From Macrothele yani (Eukaryota; Arthropoda; Arachnida; Araneae; Macrothelidae): a stretch of DNA of 64,000 nt. Of the stretch, positions 31,016 to 41,870 are shown piece by piece. The stretch's first letter is position 1. Each line of letters begins with the position of its first letter. A model generated the notes under the pieces. The model searched no databases. It was given only the letters and a program-made list of their open reading frames with translations, and had not been told where the DNA came from. The stretch lies in NCBI GenBank assembly GCA_039090855.1, contig CM077013.1, positions 140,017,240 to 140,081,239 of the forward strand, given 5' to 3'. The translations under genes and the position numbers were made by a program.

Positions 31016-31230
31016 TTATTATTATTAAAGGTTTAACAACCACCTTGAGCAACTTAATGGGTTATAAGCAGCCGCCCGTCCCTAATTTAGGGTCACTAGT
31101 TCCAGGGAAGGGAGAGAGCCAGCGTCGTAAGACAAACACAACATCCATGCCCTCACCGGGATTCGAATCCTGGCCCAACTCGGACGAATGGTCCTAAGCC
31201 ATCGCTTTGACTACTGCGCCACCGGGCGGA
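31016..31230 (-). mobile_element. SINE-1 copy
   Basis: Nearly full length: aaaggtttaacaaccacc through gggattcgaatcctgg to ccaccgggcgg. It directly follows the degenerate copy in the same orientation. Confidence 0.9.
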
Positions 31231-31424
31231 AGCCAGCCCTTGTACCACTTGAGCTCAATACAAATATGTAATCTGAGAAAAAAACGCAGTTCTGTCGTGC
31301 AAGAAAAGTGTCCTAAACGTCCTAAACATAGCTGTCACAATAAGACTGGTTCAAAGTCCTTGCTCAAACAAAACTGTTGTGGATGTCCTTTGGTCTAATT
31401 CTCTGCTTTCTCTAGAAACAGTTT

Positions 31425-31560
31425 TTTTCTTCGGTGGAAGTGTTAACGACCACTGTGATGATTTGAGTTTATAAACAGTTTTTCGTCTTTAATTTAGTTC
31501 CTTTGGTTCCAGAATAGGAGGAGATCCAAAGCTGGTCCGCCCCAGTTACCAGGTGGTTAG
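31425..31560 (-). mobile_element. Degenerate SINE-1 fragment
   Basis: gttaacgaccactgtgatg..tttaatttagttcctttggttccag matches the 3' part of SINE-1. The head region is barely recognisable. Confidence 0.6.
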
Positions 31561-31728
31561 AAGCACTGGTGCATACAGAAATTCTTTATGGGGTGACCCA
31601 AAATGTTGGAGATGCAAATAAAACTTCCCTGGAAAAAAACATTCTCCAAGATATTGGGAAGCGGTAAAAGTATCTCCGCCATATTAAAGTGCGTTTCGAA
31701 TGATTCGTAAAATATTTATTCAAAAATA

Positions 31729-33154
31729 CACTGGCGGAAAGTGAAAAAAGAACACCAAGAAGGAATTGGCTTACGATCATGAATATGTTATTGGGGTCGA
31801 GTTTACACGTAGGTGTGATGTTAATTTTTGGACCAACCGGTGAGCGCTTACGCCACAGCACGGCATATTATGCAAATTATCGTCGGTGGTATTTAAGGAG
31901 TGCGGCGAAATGAATATAATAAGTCGTCGGCGTACGGACACGTGCGAAGACTCTGAAGAAGCTGCAATGCCTGGACATGGAAGACGTGTAAGATTTCAGC
32001 AGTTATCGGACTTTGAGCGAGGTCGTCTAGTAGGACTCCGCGAGGCCGGATGGTCGTATCGTCGTATTGCGGAGCGAATTGGACGGGAAGTATCAGTGGT
32101 GGTACGATGGTGGCGTAGATGGTCCGAGGAACATTCCCACACGAGAAGACGTGGAACCGGGAGTCACAGACGGACTGATGAGCGGACCGATCGATGCATA
32201 AGAAGACCGGCGTTGTCAAGCAGAACATCCACTGCGACGGAAATCCAAGCTGCCGTTGCACCTGAGGTGACTGTGCGAACAATCCGCAGCCGTCTACTGG
32301 ATGCAGGACTACGTGCACGTGTGCCTCTGGCATGTGTACCTCTGACTCCAGCACACCGTCAGGGACGGCTGCAGTGGTGGAGCCAACGTCTGCACTGGAG
32401 AACGCAATGGCGATCTGTCGTGTTCAGCGACAAAAGCAGATTCTGCTTGGGAGCCTCCGATGGCCGTATGCGTGTTCGCAGACGCACAGGGGAGCGTATC
32501 CATCCTTGTTACATCCGCCAGCGACACACAGAGCCTACATCTGGTCTGCTGGTGTGGGGAGCGATCCGCTATCACTCCCGTACACAACTAGTGTTTGTAC
32601 CGGGTACGTTAAACAGCACCTCCTACATCAACAACATCATTCAGCCCGTTGTTGTGCCATTTGTAAGGTCGGTCCATCGTGGTGTTTTCCAGCAAGATAA
32701 CACACGCCCACACACGGCACGTGCAACGCGACATGCACTTCAGGGTGTGAGGCAACTTCCATGACCTGCACGTTCACCGAATTTGTCCTCCATTGAGCAC
32801 GTGTGGGATTTTATGGGACAACGACTTATCCAGTCTCCACGGCCAGCCACGACCATCCCCGATTTACGCGTCCAGGTTGAGGATGCTTGGAATTCAATAC
32901 CCCAAACTTACATCCAACATCTGTATGACAGACTCCATGCCAGAATTGCACAGTGTGACGCACTTCATGGCGGTTCAACGTCGTACTAACCATGTTATAT
33001 GGAAATGTTATTTTTCAGTTTACCAGCAAATACAGCTGTATTTGGCCATAATGTTTTGATCACGTTATCCTCTGTATTCCGTTATTATGCTGTATGAATT
33101 TCGTTGGTATCAGACGTCTCGTTCTTGGTGTTCTTTTTTCACTTTCCGCCAGTG
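31729..33154 (+). mobile_element. Tc1-like DD32E transposon copy 2, complete
   Basis: A 1426-bp element with perfect 33-bp terminal inverted repeats (31729-31761, starting cactggcggaaagtgaaa, and 33122-33154). It is flanked by TA (31727-31728, 33155-33156). It is the best-preserved transposon in the window and longer than the other Tc1 copies because of ~240-bp and ~165-bp untranslated ends. Confidence 0.95.
31967..32989 (+). pseudogene. Tc1-like DD32E transposase, single in-frame stop
   Basis: A frame of 341 codons from MPGHGRRVRFQQLSDFERG (31967) to GGSTSY and TAA at 32987-32989, broken only by TGA at 32762-32764, where the sister copy has a W codon (QLPWPARSP). An in-frame ATG upstream (31886) exists, but the sister copy and family layout favour 31967. 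Helix-turn-helix: GWSYRRIAERIGREVSVVVRWW. Catalytic residues: D in VFSDKSRF (~32425), D in FQQDNTRPH (~32695) and E in SSIEHVWD (~32795), with 32 residues between the last two. A second helix-turn-helix-like stretch is EIQAAVAPEVTVRTIRSRL. Confidence 0.93.
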
Positions 33155-33165
33155 TATATACAGAT

Positions 33166-33177
33166 ATATTTAAAAAT
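33166..33177. repeat. 12-bp target-site duplication of RTE copy 4 (left)
   Basis: atatttaaaaat, repeated exactly at 38833-38844, brackets RTE copy 4. Confidence 0.85.
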
Positions 33178-33484
33178 GTGATGCAAGGTCAGATGATGCG
33201 CAACATATCGCCTCTCTTTGACAAATGTCAACCCCGCCTTCTCGTGGTGCATCCTGTTACCACTAAAGGGGCTCTGACGACGGCCAGCAGCGATATAACT
33301 ATACCATCGGGATTAGAGGAAATGCTATCCCACACTCACCAACCCGCTTGGCCAGCGTGGTGAGTTATAGCCAAAACCCTCAAAGATGCTTACACAATTT
33401 CAAACTTGGCCCTCAGTTTCCGGCAGCTGGAATGTACCTGGCCAAGGCAGCAGCCAGTGTGACATGAAGGCAGAGGGTGCTAAA

Positions 33485-36025
33485 GCTTAAATATGCATTT
33501 ATTAAACACTCGGAGTACAGAATGAGAATGTGAGCCATGAAATGATTATGTACAAATGAGCGCCAGAAGAAGTCGGCAAAGAAAAAATACTATATACACT
33601 TCCTGAGGGTAAGATAGAGGAGGAAATTAAACAGGTTAATTAACGATGTCATTGTGAACAAAGGGATTGAGTATTCATGATAGTTCAAACTGTAAAGGAA
33701 ACTCTCAGGCCATCAATCTGGAACCAGCTGAGGTATGGTCTCCAAAGTTTGTAGAAGTTGAGAAGAGTTTCTGTATTGACAGCGTGTTCATGCGCTAACT
33801 GTAGACGGAACTTTAGTGGAGCTGTGAAGTGATGGACAAGCTTCTCGCTTGCCTCTGTAAGAGTAGGTACAGTGGAGTTTTTTTGATGCGTCAATTGGTG
33901 GGAATAAATTACGATTTTTACAAGCGTGAAAATATAAACACATACTGATGGGAGAGGAGAAGCAGGAAGAATATCTTGAAGTAGGGTAAAATATGAGACA
34001 GCACTCAGATTTCCTGGGCAAAGATGGTGGGCAATACGGAACATGAGATTTAACACAGGTAGCAAGACTGGACAAAGCCAACAGACATGTTCAATGTCTG
34101 CCGGGACATCACAGTAAGCACATTGTGGAGAAACAACAAGAGTCATTCGGTGTAATAAATGAGGAACGGGGAGGCGGCGATGCAGAAACAGCCAATGAAC
34201 ATTCTTCTCATGAGGTGCAGCAAGGAGAGCGTGTGCAGCTGACCAAACAGCTGTCAAGGAGGCAGACGGAACAGTAGGGATAGGCATTGGTTGCTGAGGT
34301 GCACATGTGCGAAGAATTTCACTCAAAATCTTCTATGAGCATGCCTCAACCGTAAAAGATTTCATACGGAGTTGCACAAAAAACGGGAAGGGTCGCGGTG
34401 CTGCCGCAACCTGTAGAATTCCTTCAGGAGAGGCCAAAGATGGTTATAAACGAATGATCGACGATTTTATTGACGTTTAGAGTGTCCGGGAGGAGACGGA
34501 ATCATGAAGATGAGTAGACAGGCGACAGAAGTCTTTCCATGTAAGGTTGAGGTTCTCAAGGTCTCGTACAGTAATAATGCCTGCACGTATCAATTCTGGA
34601 GAGGCAAATAATGGTCGGTCAGAGGGATGAAGAGCTGATGAGTAGAAGAGTGGTTCATTTAGAATCTCCGTAGTGGAGGAGGGGTGCTCTCTGTAATGGG
34701 AGAGACCTCGAGATGTCTATGGCCTCCCAGTAAACGGCAGGGAGGCTTTGTGGCAAAGCTGGGAAACCATCCATTCGAAGAAAGACGGCGAAAGTTAATG
34801 AAGGATTTTTCAATGATTCAAGAACATTACGTACTGTGCAGGTATCTGGGTTGGAGCTATTGAACACATGAAAGAACTAGTGAAGCCGTGCATCACGGTA
34901 AACGAGATCTACTGCAGGAAGACCAATTCCTCCCTGTGAAAGTGAGAGGCAGAGAGTAGAGGATCTGGCCCAATGATGCTTTAACCATACAAATGATGTA
35001 AGGCATGCTTGAACTTGACGAAGTCTGTAGCCACTTTGATAAGATGTATGTGCGAGCAATGTCAGCTCTTTGAAGGAAGGAGGTGCAAAAATGTGCTCTT
35101 CTCCAGAAGCCTGCTGCTTTAAGAAGGGAGGGATAGAGAGAGGACCAATTCTTTCGTACAGCCTCCTATGGGGTTTCGAGATGAATTGCTAAGACTTTTT
35201 GGGTGGTAATTGACCATTTGGCTCTCCAGGGAGAGCTGTAACGGTGTTTCCAAGTGCCGCACCATAGGCCTATGTGCTTTTCTCAAGATTGAGTGAGGTT
35301 GACGCTGCGGTAGCATACTCTTGGTAGCAGAGAAGAAGGGTGGAGAATTAGGTTTCATGATGCATGCAGAAGGTTGCATCATCTGCATAGCTGAGTAGGT
35401 AATTTTATGATGTCTCGTGCTGGCTGTTGCTGAAGGGAGCCGATGTACAAACTCTCGGCTCAAAAAGCAATGGCAAATAATTGTCCAGATAGAGGGCATT
35501 CCTGACGAATTCCTCTGGAGAACCCTATTGGAGCTGTCAGGAAGGCAGCGGTCTGAACTTGTACAGCTGCTCCTTGATAGAGAGAAAGGAGTGAGGTGAT
35601 GAAGGAGATGGGGAAACCAAATGCTTGAAGTGTTGCAGAAAGCTAGACGTGGGATATATTGTCAAATGCTACTTTTTGATCAATATTAAGGAGAGCCAAT
35701 GGCTCGGACTGAGTATCAGCAAGGAAGATTAAGTCACGCAGGAGTGTAAGATTGTCAATGATCGAACGTCCAGGCATAGTATAAGAATGTTGAGGTAAAA
35801 CGATATGAGGTAGAATGGTATTGAGGCTGTGTGAAAGCAGCTTTGTGTAGAGCTTGTAGTCGAGGTTTAATAATGAAATTGGGCGCCAGTGTGCAAGATC
35901 CAGGAGGTCTCCTTGTTTTGGAAATAAAGCAATGTAAGCTTGCGTGAAGCATTGTGGAAGACATCAAGAGGTGAAGGCACCGTTGAAAGCTGGAAGTAGG
36001 AGCTGGAGTAGGTGTGAAGAGCAAA
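33485..36025 (-). pseudogene. L1/Tx1-like LINE fragment nested in RTE copy 4
   Basis: The minus strand, 5' to 3', shows AHWRPISLLNLDYKLYTKLLSHSL and GRSIIDNLTLLRDLI, then LALLNIDQKVAFDNISH (RT motifs, ~35930-35640), the catalytic YADD (35378-35389), the WARSSTLCLSLSQGGIGLPAVDLVYRDA block and a C-terminal zinc-knuckle-type region (CAYCDVPADIEHVCWLCP, in the frame 34326-33685). The order RT, then GG.GLP block, then RVT zinc-binding domain is typical of L1/Tx1-type LINEs. The endonuclease is absent (5' truncated) and frameshifts are many. An AATAAA-type signal near 33500 on the minus strand suits a 3' end. The clade is inferred from motifs. Confidence 0.8.
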
Positions 36026-36053
36026 TCACCGGGGGACCGGACTAGGCTGCCGT

Positions 36054-38820
36054 GTGATGCTGATCTTGCCTACTTACAACGGACACTTCCTATCTTCTGA
36101 TTCAAGGCTTCTTGACTTGGAAGAGGAACTACAATGGATCAAGTGGGAAATCGTCGGGCTAAGTGAGGTAAGGAGAAAAGGAGAAGATCTCATTGGACTG
36201 AAAAGTGGACATCTCTTCTACTATCGTGGGACAGACACTGGCAGAACTAGTGGTGTTGAATTTATAATAAACAAGAAACTGAAGGATAAAGTTATAGAAG
36301 TTGAACGTTCCTCTGACAGAGCTGCACGACTCGTTATCCAACTCTCGAGAAGATACCAGGTCCAGATTATTCAAGCTAATGCACCCACCACAAGTCACCC
36401 TGAAGAAGAAATTGAAGAATTTTACGAGGAAATTCGGAATCTAAATATCAAAGGAAAACAGCACTTGAAGGTCATTATGGGTGATTTCAATGCAAAAGTA
36501 TGGCAACAGCAACAGAATGAAACTTCCGTTTTTGAATTCAGTTACGGGAACAGAAATCAACGTGGAAATACTCTCGTAGAATTTGCAGAAGCAGAGATGT
36601 TTCTCATCATGAACTCCTTTTTCAAGAAAAAGCCACACAGGAAATGGACATGGAGACATCCGAATAGGACGACAAGTGAAATGGATTTTATGATGTGTAA
36701 CAAAAACTTCGTCATCGAAGACTGCAGTGTGCTAAACAAGTTCAACACAGGTAGTGACCATAGATTGGTGAGATGAAAGATGCACCTCAACACTAAACTC
36801 GAACGTGGCAAGCTCATAAGACAAACAAAATGTATAAACATAACCAACATTAAAAAACACCTTAATACCTTGAAGTTGGAACTGAGAAACATTCTCTGCT
36901 TTAGAAGGCCTAATATCGGAAGAAGTGGATATTTCTGAAGTTAACAGAGAACTCATCAAGGCTCTTATGGAAATAGCAACAAAAATAGGTGGTACTAAGA
37001 ACAAGTTACATATGAAGAAAATTCAGGAAAAACAAAAATGTTGATGCAAAAGATAAGGGAGATGAGGACAAATAAAGACGTAACTTCCAACGTGGAATTT
37101 AAAAAGCTATGCAAGACAGTGCGAAAAGGTATCACTGAAGACATAAGGAAATTCAATTGTGAACTAGTGAGCAAAGCAATGGAAAACAACCAGAGCCTGA
37201 AGAGAGCAAAAAAGACATCTCAGTAAGGAAAGAAAACAGATTATGGCTCTGAGAAAAGAAGATGGTACTGCAACAAGAAATAGAAGCGAAATTTTGACAA
37301 GGGCGAAAGATTTCTATTCAAAACTATATGAAAAGGATCATACATCTATTCCAGACATTACGACAGGTAACAGTGCCAAAGTCCCTCCAATCCTCGCTGC
37401 AGAAGTTACATATTCAAATAAGAACATGAAACGGGGGAGAGCTCCGGGAGGAGATGGAATTACCGTGGGCATTATACAAGAAGCAACTAGAGAAATTGAA
37501 ACTACACTCGCCCAAGTTTTCACCAGATGTCTTAATGAAGGGAAGATTCCTGAGGATTGGAACAATGCCTCAATGATCTTGCTCTATAAAAAAGGTGACG
37601 TTGAGGATTTCAGGAACTACAGGCCCATCAGCCTCCTTTCAGTGGTTTATAAAATCTTCACCAATGTTTTTTCACATCGCTTGAAGATAACACTACACAT
37701 GGCCCAACCAAGAGAACAAGCTGGATTCAGGAGTGGCTACAGCACTATAGATCATGTTCATGTACTAATCATCCATATATAGATCATATTCATGTACCAT
37801 CAGCAGTAACAACGGCTTCGAAATCCTGAGGTATTGAAGATGCATAGAATAGCATTATTAATAACATCTATGAATATGCAAGTGCATAGGTTCGGATATT
37901 TGAGGATACAGCACAAATAAGAATTGGAAAGGGAGTGAGACAAGGTGACACCATATCTCCCGAGCTTTTTAACGCCACATTGCAAAATGTCTTTCAATCA
38001 TTGAACTGGGAAAACAAAGGGATAAATATTAATGGAGATTATTTAACTGACCTTCGTTTTGCTGATGACGTAGTCATCTTTGCAACTACCCCTTCCGAGC
38101 TGCAGAGTATGGTCCAAGAACTAGCTGATAAGAGTAAAGAAGTGGGATTCAAAATGAACTTTCAGAAGACAAAAGTGATGTACAATGCTTTTACAAGAAA
38201 CGAAGATTTATCGATTGATGGAGAAAACCAGGAGACAACCGGTTCCTACATTTATCTTGGGCAGCAGATATCAAGTGAGGGTTACATTGATGAAGAAATT
38301 GATCGGTGTATAAAACTTGGATGGAGAGCTTTTGGAAGAAACAGTACAATTTTTAAGAGCAGTATGACATTATGTCTCAAAAGAAAAGTGTTTAATCAAT
38401 GCATCCTGCCAGTGCTTACGTATGGTGCAGAGACGTGGACCTTAGCTAAAAGAGACATACAAAGGCTGCAGACAACTCAAAGAAGCATGGAGAGGTGCAT
38501 GCTTGGTGTAACCAGGAAAGATAAGAAGAGGAACTTGTGTATAAGGAAAATGACAGGAGTGGACGACATCATGACCAAAATGAAATCACTGAAATGGCAA
38601 TGGGCTGGACATGTTGCCAGAAGAACGGACCACCGATGGACAACCGAAGTTTTAGACTGGATTCCGAGGGACAGGAAAAGACCCAGAAGAAGACCCCATA
38701 AGAGATGGAAGGATGAAATTCGAAAGTATGCTGGAGTGACATCCGGAGGAGACAGGCCCAAGACCGACAATTGTGGAAGAAATTTGGGTAGACGTTCATC
38801 CAGTAGTGGATTGAACATGG
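36054..38820 (+). pseudogene. RTE endonuclease-reverse transcriptase pseudogene (copy 4)
   Basis: The endonuclease part (36054-36776) retains TYNGHFLSSDSRL, VGLSEVRRKGE, IMGDFNAK, RTTSEMDFMMCN and GSDHRLVR and is open through the position where copy 3 is broken. It stops at TGA 36774-36776. Later pieces (37038-37226, 37243-37782, 37935-38840) hold KRGRAPGGDGITV, NYRPISLLSVVYKIF, QAGFRSGYSTIDHVH, MRQGDTISPELF, LRFADDVVIFATT (catalytic FADD ~38057) and KWQWAGHVARRTDHRW. A scrambled duplication of tcatatagatcat-like sequence near 37760-37800 removed the AFDSV motif. Frameshifts and stops show it is older than copies 2 and 3. Confidence 0.9.
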
Positions 38821-38832
38821 TTGATTATGATG

Positions 38833-38844
38833 ATATTTAAAAAT
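38833..38844. repeat. 12-bp target-site duplication of RTE copy 4 (right)
   Basis: Exact repeat of 33166-33177. Confidence 0.85.
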
Positions 38845-38984
38845 AAGCAGCCAATAACAAAGAGCGAAGGACAAACTAATGCCTCATGGGAAGAGCCCGC
38901 GCACCTTCCTGGTCGACCTCCACTTAGGGCGCCATTGGTTAGAAGTGTGGTTTCTGGCAAGTGTTCGAATTTTGTTTTTCTCGG

Positions 38985-39200
38985 TGGGGGGGGGGGGAGA
39001 TTTAACGACCACCGTGAGCAACTCAATGGTCTATAAGCAGTCGCCCATCTCTAGTTTAGGGTCACTGACTCCAGGTCATGGAGAGTGCTAGTGCCGTAAG
39101 ACAAGCACAACATCCGCGCCTCACCGGGATTCGAACCCGGACCCATCGAGAACGAATAATCAGAAGCCATCGTTTAGACCACTGCGCCACCAGAGGCGGC
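38985..39200 (-). mobile_element. SINE-1 copy after a G tract
   Basis: gatttaacgaccaccgtgagc..gggattcgaacccgg..ccactgcgccacc, full length. A poly-G run (38984-38997) replaces the usual T tract. Confidence 0.9.
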
Positions 39201-39269
39201 ATCGTCGTCGAAAATAGGTCGCCAGGGTACGAACTCCACATGAGGCATAAGTAGGTGTTGGCTGTCTTC

Positions 39270-39342
39270 TTTCACTGGAACCAATGGCTCTAAATTAAGG
39301 ACTGGCGAATATTTAGAGCCCTACGAGTGGTCATTGAACCAC
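39270..39342 (+). mobile_element. SINE-1 3' fragment
   Basis: ctggaaccaatggctctaaattaaggactggcga..gtggtcattgaacc matches the SINE-1 tail on the + strand. Confidence 0.65.
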
Positions 39343-39440
39343 AAAATAAACTAAACATTTAAATTGATAAACAAGAAAACATAAAGCACTATAGGAAGTG
39401 AACACCCCCCCCCCCCCCACCCTCCTCCATGCTACATCCG

Positions 39441-39535
39441 GAATGCGAGTTCCGGCACAACTCGTGCCCGAACTCGCATTCTGCACGCATCCCGAAGTCC
39501 ACGCCTCTGACCAATCGGCCACCGGGATTTCCTTT
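39441..39535 (-). repeat. tRNA-like repeat with 18-bp-arm hairpin
   Basis: 39441-39458 and 39464-39481 are reverse complements with one mismatch around aactc. On the minus strand the block ggtggccgattggtcagaggcg (A-box-like) is followed ~35 bp later by gagttcgggcac (B-box-like), suggesting a third tRNA-derived SINE. A C14 run (39405-39418) lies alongside. Confidence 0.5.
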
Positions 39536-39989
39536 AGTAATTGAGCTCCATATTGAACCCGTTGGATAGGGAGGTTAACTAGCTAGAAATTCGTAATACT
39601 GACTCTGAGGTAGCAAAAAAATAAATAGGAACTTGCTTAATAAGAAGTATGATCACGGGCGGCGGAAAGTAAGGAACACTGGGGTCCGGAACCCCCTCCT
39701 CCTCGAAATTTCATGTCCCCTTTACTGAGGGATCTCCCATCAGAAACATCTTAAAAATTTGTGGTTCACATATGATGTAGAGTGTTGTTTTTTATGAAAA
39801 TTTCCTGAAGACATTCACTACGTTCGCAGTTTTCTGAAAAACGCTTCAAGTACAAGTTTGAAAATTGATTTTGCGCAAATAATTTGAAAAAGCTACCTGC
39901 ATGTTGTGTTTTTCCCTTTAAAGAAAATCGTTAAAGAATTCTCAAATAGCAATGAGCTGGATATATTGCAAGAAAAACTGACTAGCGTT
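39536..39989. other. No gene seen
   Basis: Unique sequence; nothing recognised. Confidence 0.4.
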
Positions 39990-40165
39990 AAACAAATGAG
40001 ACATTAGATTGGATTTCAGCATGGGGCAGGAGAAGACCTAGAAGCAGACCACCTGGGAGATGGGTGGATGAAATTCGAAAGCATGGCGGAGTGACATGGA
40101 AGAGATATCCTGAAGGCAGAAATGTTTTCAGCAGAGGGTTGATGATAGCTGACGATGATTTGTAC
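39990..40165 (+). pseudogene. RTE 3'-end fragment
   Basis: agattggatttcagcatgg..agaagacctagaag..gggagatgggtggatgaaattcgaaag..gtgacatgga matches RTE codons LDWIP.....RPR.RP.GRWVDEIRK.GGVTW, but the last part is rearranged. The tail is tgatgatagctgacgatgat. Confidence 0.85.
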
Positions 40166-40439
40166 TAGTACTTGTAAATATATACTAGAGGTTTCTCTCT
40201 CTCTGTGTTTTTTTTTTATTGTTTTAACTCTCGTAGAACCTGCCCCCCCCACCCCACCCTGAAATTATTGGATTCCGCCGCCCAGGAGCATAAGGCAATT
40301 ATCTCACTAAGACTCGATTCCCACTTCTCGATAAACGAAAACCTTGATTTTCAAGTGCAATTAAATCAACTTGCTAGATTTTGATCCACCAAATATGACA
40401 CCTTATTGTTTATACTTCAATTCATTATCATCGGAAGGA

Positions 40440-40490
40440 CAGCTTCCAATTTAGGGTCACTGTTTCAAATTAAAGAGAGGAACCGGAATC
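40440..40490 (-). mobile_element. SINE-1 body fragment
   Basis: cttccaatttagggtcactgtttcaaatt resembles the middle of SINE-1 on the minus strand. It is directly followed by a + strand SINE-1. Confidence 0.45.
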
Positions 40491-40493
40491 GGC

Positions 40494-40700
40494 CTCCCCG
40501 GTGGCGCAGTGGTCTAAGGCGCTGGCCTCTGATCATTCGTCCGTAAGGGGTCCGGGTTTGAATCCCGGTCAGGCATGGATGTTGTGCTTGTCTTACGGCA
40601 TTGTCTCTCTCCCTTCCCTGGAACCATTAGCTCTAAATTAGGGTCTGCTTATAGCCCATTGAGTTGCTCACGGTGGTCGTTAAACCTCAAATAAAAAAAA
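40494..40700 (+). mobile_element. SINE-1 copy
   Basis: Starts ctccccggtggcgcagtgg (A box), then gggtttgaatcccgg (B box), and ends gttaaacctcaaataaaaaaa. A ~10-bp stretch is missing in the tail (aattaggg then tctgctta). Confidence 0.93.
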
Positions 40701-40732
40701 TAAAAACCTTAAAAAAAAAAAAAAAAAAAAAA

Positions 40733-40900
40733 ACATTCGTCCGAGATGGGTACGGCCTCGAATTTCGGTGAGGCATGCATTTTATGTTTGTTTTACGGCA
40801 CTGGCTCTCTCCCTTCCATGGAATCAATGGCCCTAAATTGGAGACGGGCGACTGCCTATAGCCCATTGAGTTGCTCATGATAATCGTTAAACCTTCAATC
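40733..40900 (+). mobile_element. SINE-1 copy, 5' truncated
   Basis: Begins at the cattcgtccg position immediately after a 24-nt A tract. It lacks the A box and ends gttaaaccttcaatc, directly abutting the next SINE head. Confidence 0.88.
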
Positions 40901-41355
40901 GCCGCCCCGGTGGCGCAGTGGTCTTAAGGCGCTGGCCTCTGATCATTCGTCCGTAAGGGGTCCGGGTTCGAATCCCGGTCAGGCATGGATGTTGTGTTTG
41001 TCTTACGGCACTGGCTCTCTCTCCCTTCCCTGGAACCAGTGACCCTAAATTTCTTTTTTTGATTGGAGGTTTAACGACCACCGTGAGCAACTCAATGGGC
41101 TATAAGCAGTCGCCTCTCCCTAATTTAGGGTCACTGGTTCCAGGGAAGGGAGAGAGCCAGTGCCGTAAGACAAACACAACATCCATGCCTGACCGGGATT
41201 CGAACCCGGACCCCTTACGGACGAATGATCAGAGGCCAGCGCCTTAGACCACTGCGCCACCGGGGCGGCCCCTAAATTAGGGACGGGTGACTGCTTATAG
41301 CCCATTGAGTTGCTCACGGTGGTCGTTAAACCTCCAATCAAAAAAAAAAAAAAAA
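40901..41355 (+). mobile_element. SINE-1 copy interrupted by another SINE-1
   Basis: Head at 40901 (gccgccccggtggcgcagtgg). The sequence stops at gaccctaaatt (41051), resumes at 41270 and continues to poly(A) at 41340-41355. The gap is a SINE-1 in the opposite orientation. Confidence 0.93.
41052..41269 (-). mobile_element. SINE-1 nested in SINE-1, 9-bp TSD
   Basis: Flanked by ccctaaatt at 41043-41051 and 41270-41278. Full length with perfect A and B boxes on the minus strand; among the youngest copies. Confidence 0.94.
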
Positions 41356-41593
41356 GCCGCCCCGGTGGCGCAGTGGTCTAAGGCGCTGGCCTCTGATCAT
41401 TCGTCCGTAAGGGGTCCGGGTTCGAATCCCGGTCAGGCATGGATGTTGTGTTTGTCTTATGGCACTGGCTCTCTCCCTTCCCTGGAACCAGTGACCCTAA
41501 ATTAGGGACGGGTGCCTGCTTATAGCCCATTGAGTTGCTCACGGTGGTCATTAAACCTCCAATCACAATCACACACAATCAAAAAAAAAAAAG
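41356..41593 (+). mobile_element. SINE-1 copy joined head-to-poly(A)
   Basis: Its head (gccgccccggtggcgcagtgg) begins directly after the poly(A) of the previous SINE. It ends cctccaatcacaatcacacacaatc plus poly(A). Confidence 0.93.
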
Positions 41594-41699
41594 AACCTTC
41601 TATCAAAAAATCAAAAAAAAAAAACGGAACCAGAATCAATCAGGAAACACTTCCTTTTTTTTCGTCTATAGACTGAATGCTAACCCGATGTTATCCCGC

Positions 41700-41870
41700 T
41701 AAACAGTTCCGTTGGACGAGTGGTCCGATGCGCGGGATTATGTCCAGTTCGTCCGAGCTGGACTTCGGTTCAGGTTGCAGACGAGGCGGCATAGGCAGTG
41801 CGCCTGCCCTGCGGCGTTGTCTCCGTCCCTCACTGATGACTGATCGCCTTCGATGGTGATGGGGTTCCGA
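41700..41870 (+). repeat. Possible tRNA-like (third family) repeat
   Basis: ttggacgagtggtccgatgcg resembles a tRNA A box, with a weak B-box-like cggttcaggttgc ~45 bp downstream and a GC-rich tail (ggcggcat..gtgcgcctgccctgcgg). No second copy or TSD was seen, so this is tentative. Confidence 0.3.

Larger units (their letters stand above)
33178..38832 (+). mobile_element. RTE-clade retrotransposon copy 4, full length, interrupted
   Basis: A 12-bp direct repeat on both sides fixes the ends. The leader 33178-33484 aligns with copy 3 (aaatgtcaaccccgcctt, ggcttggccagcgtgg-type blocks). At ggtgctaa (33484) it breaks and resumes at ~36026 (gggggaccggactaggctgcc), because an L1/Tx1-like element is inserted. 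Without that insert the element is ~3.1 kb, the same as copy 3. It ends tggttgattatgatg. Confidence 0.92.

Noticed and set aside
40494..41593. Pol III boxes that could mark genuine tRNA genes
   Set aside because: The A/B-box heads are followed by the ~140-bp SINE body and poly(A), occur in many copies with TSDs, and do not give a clean cloverleaf.
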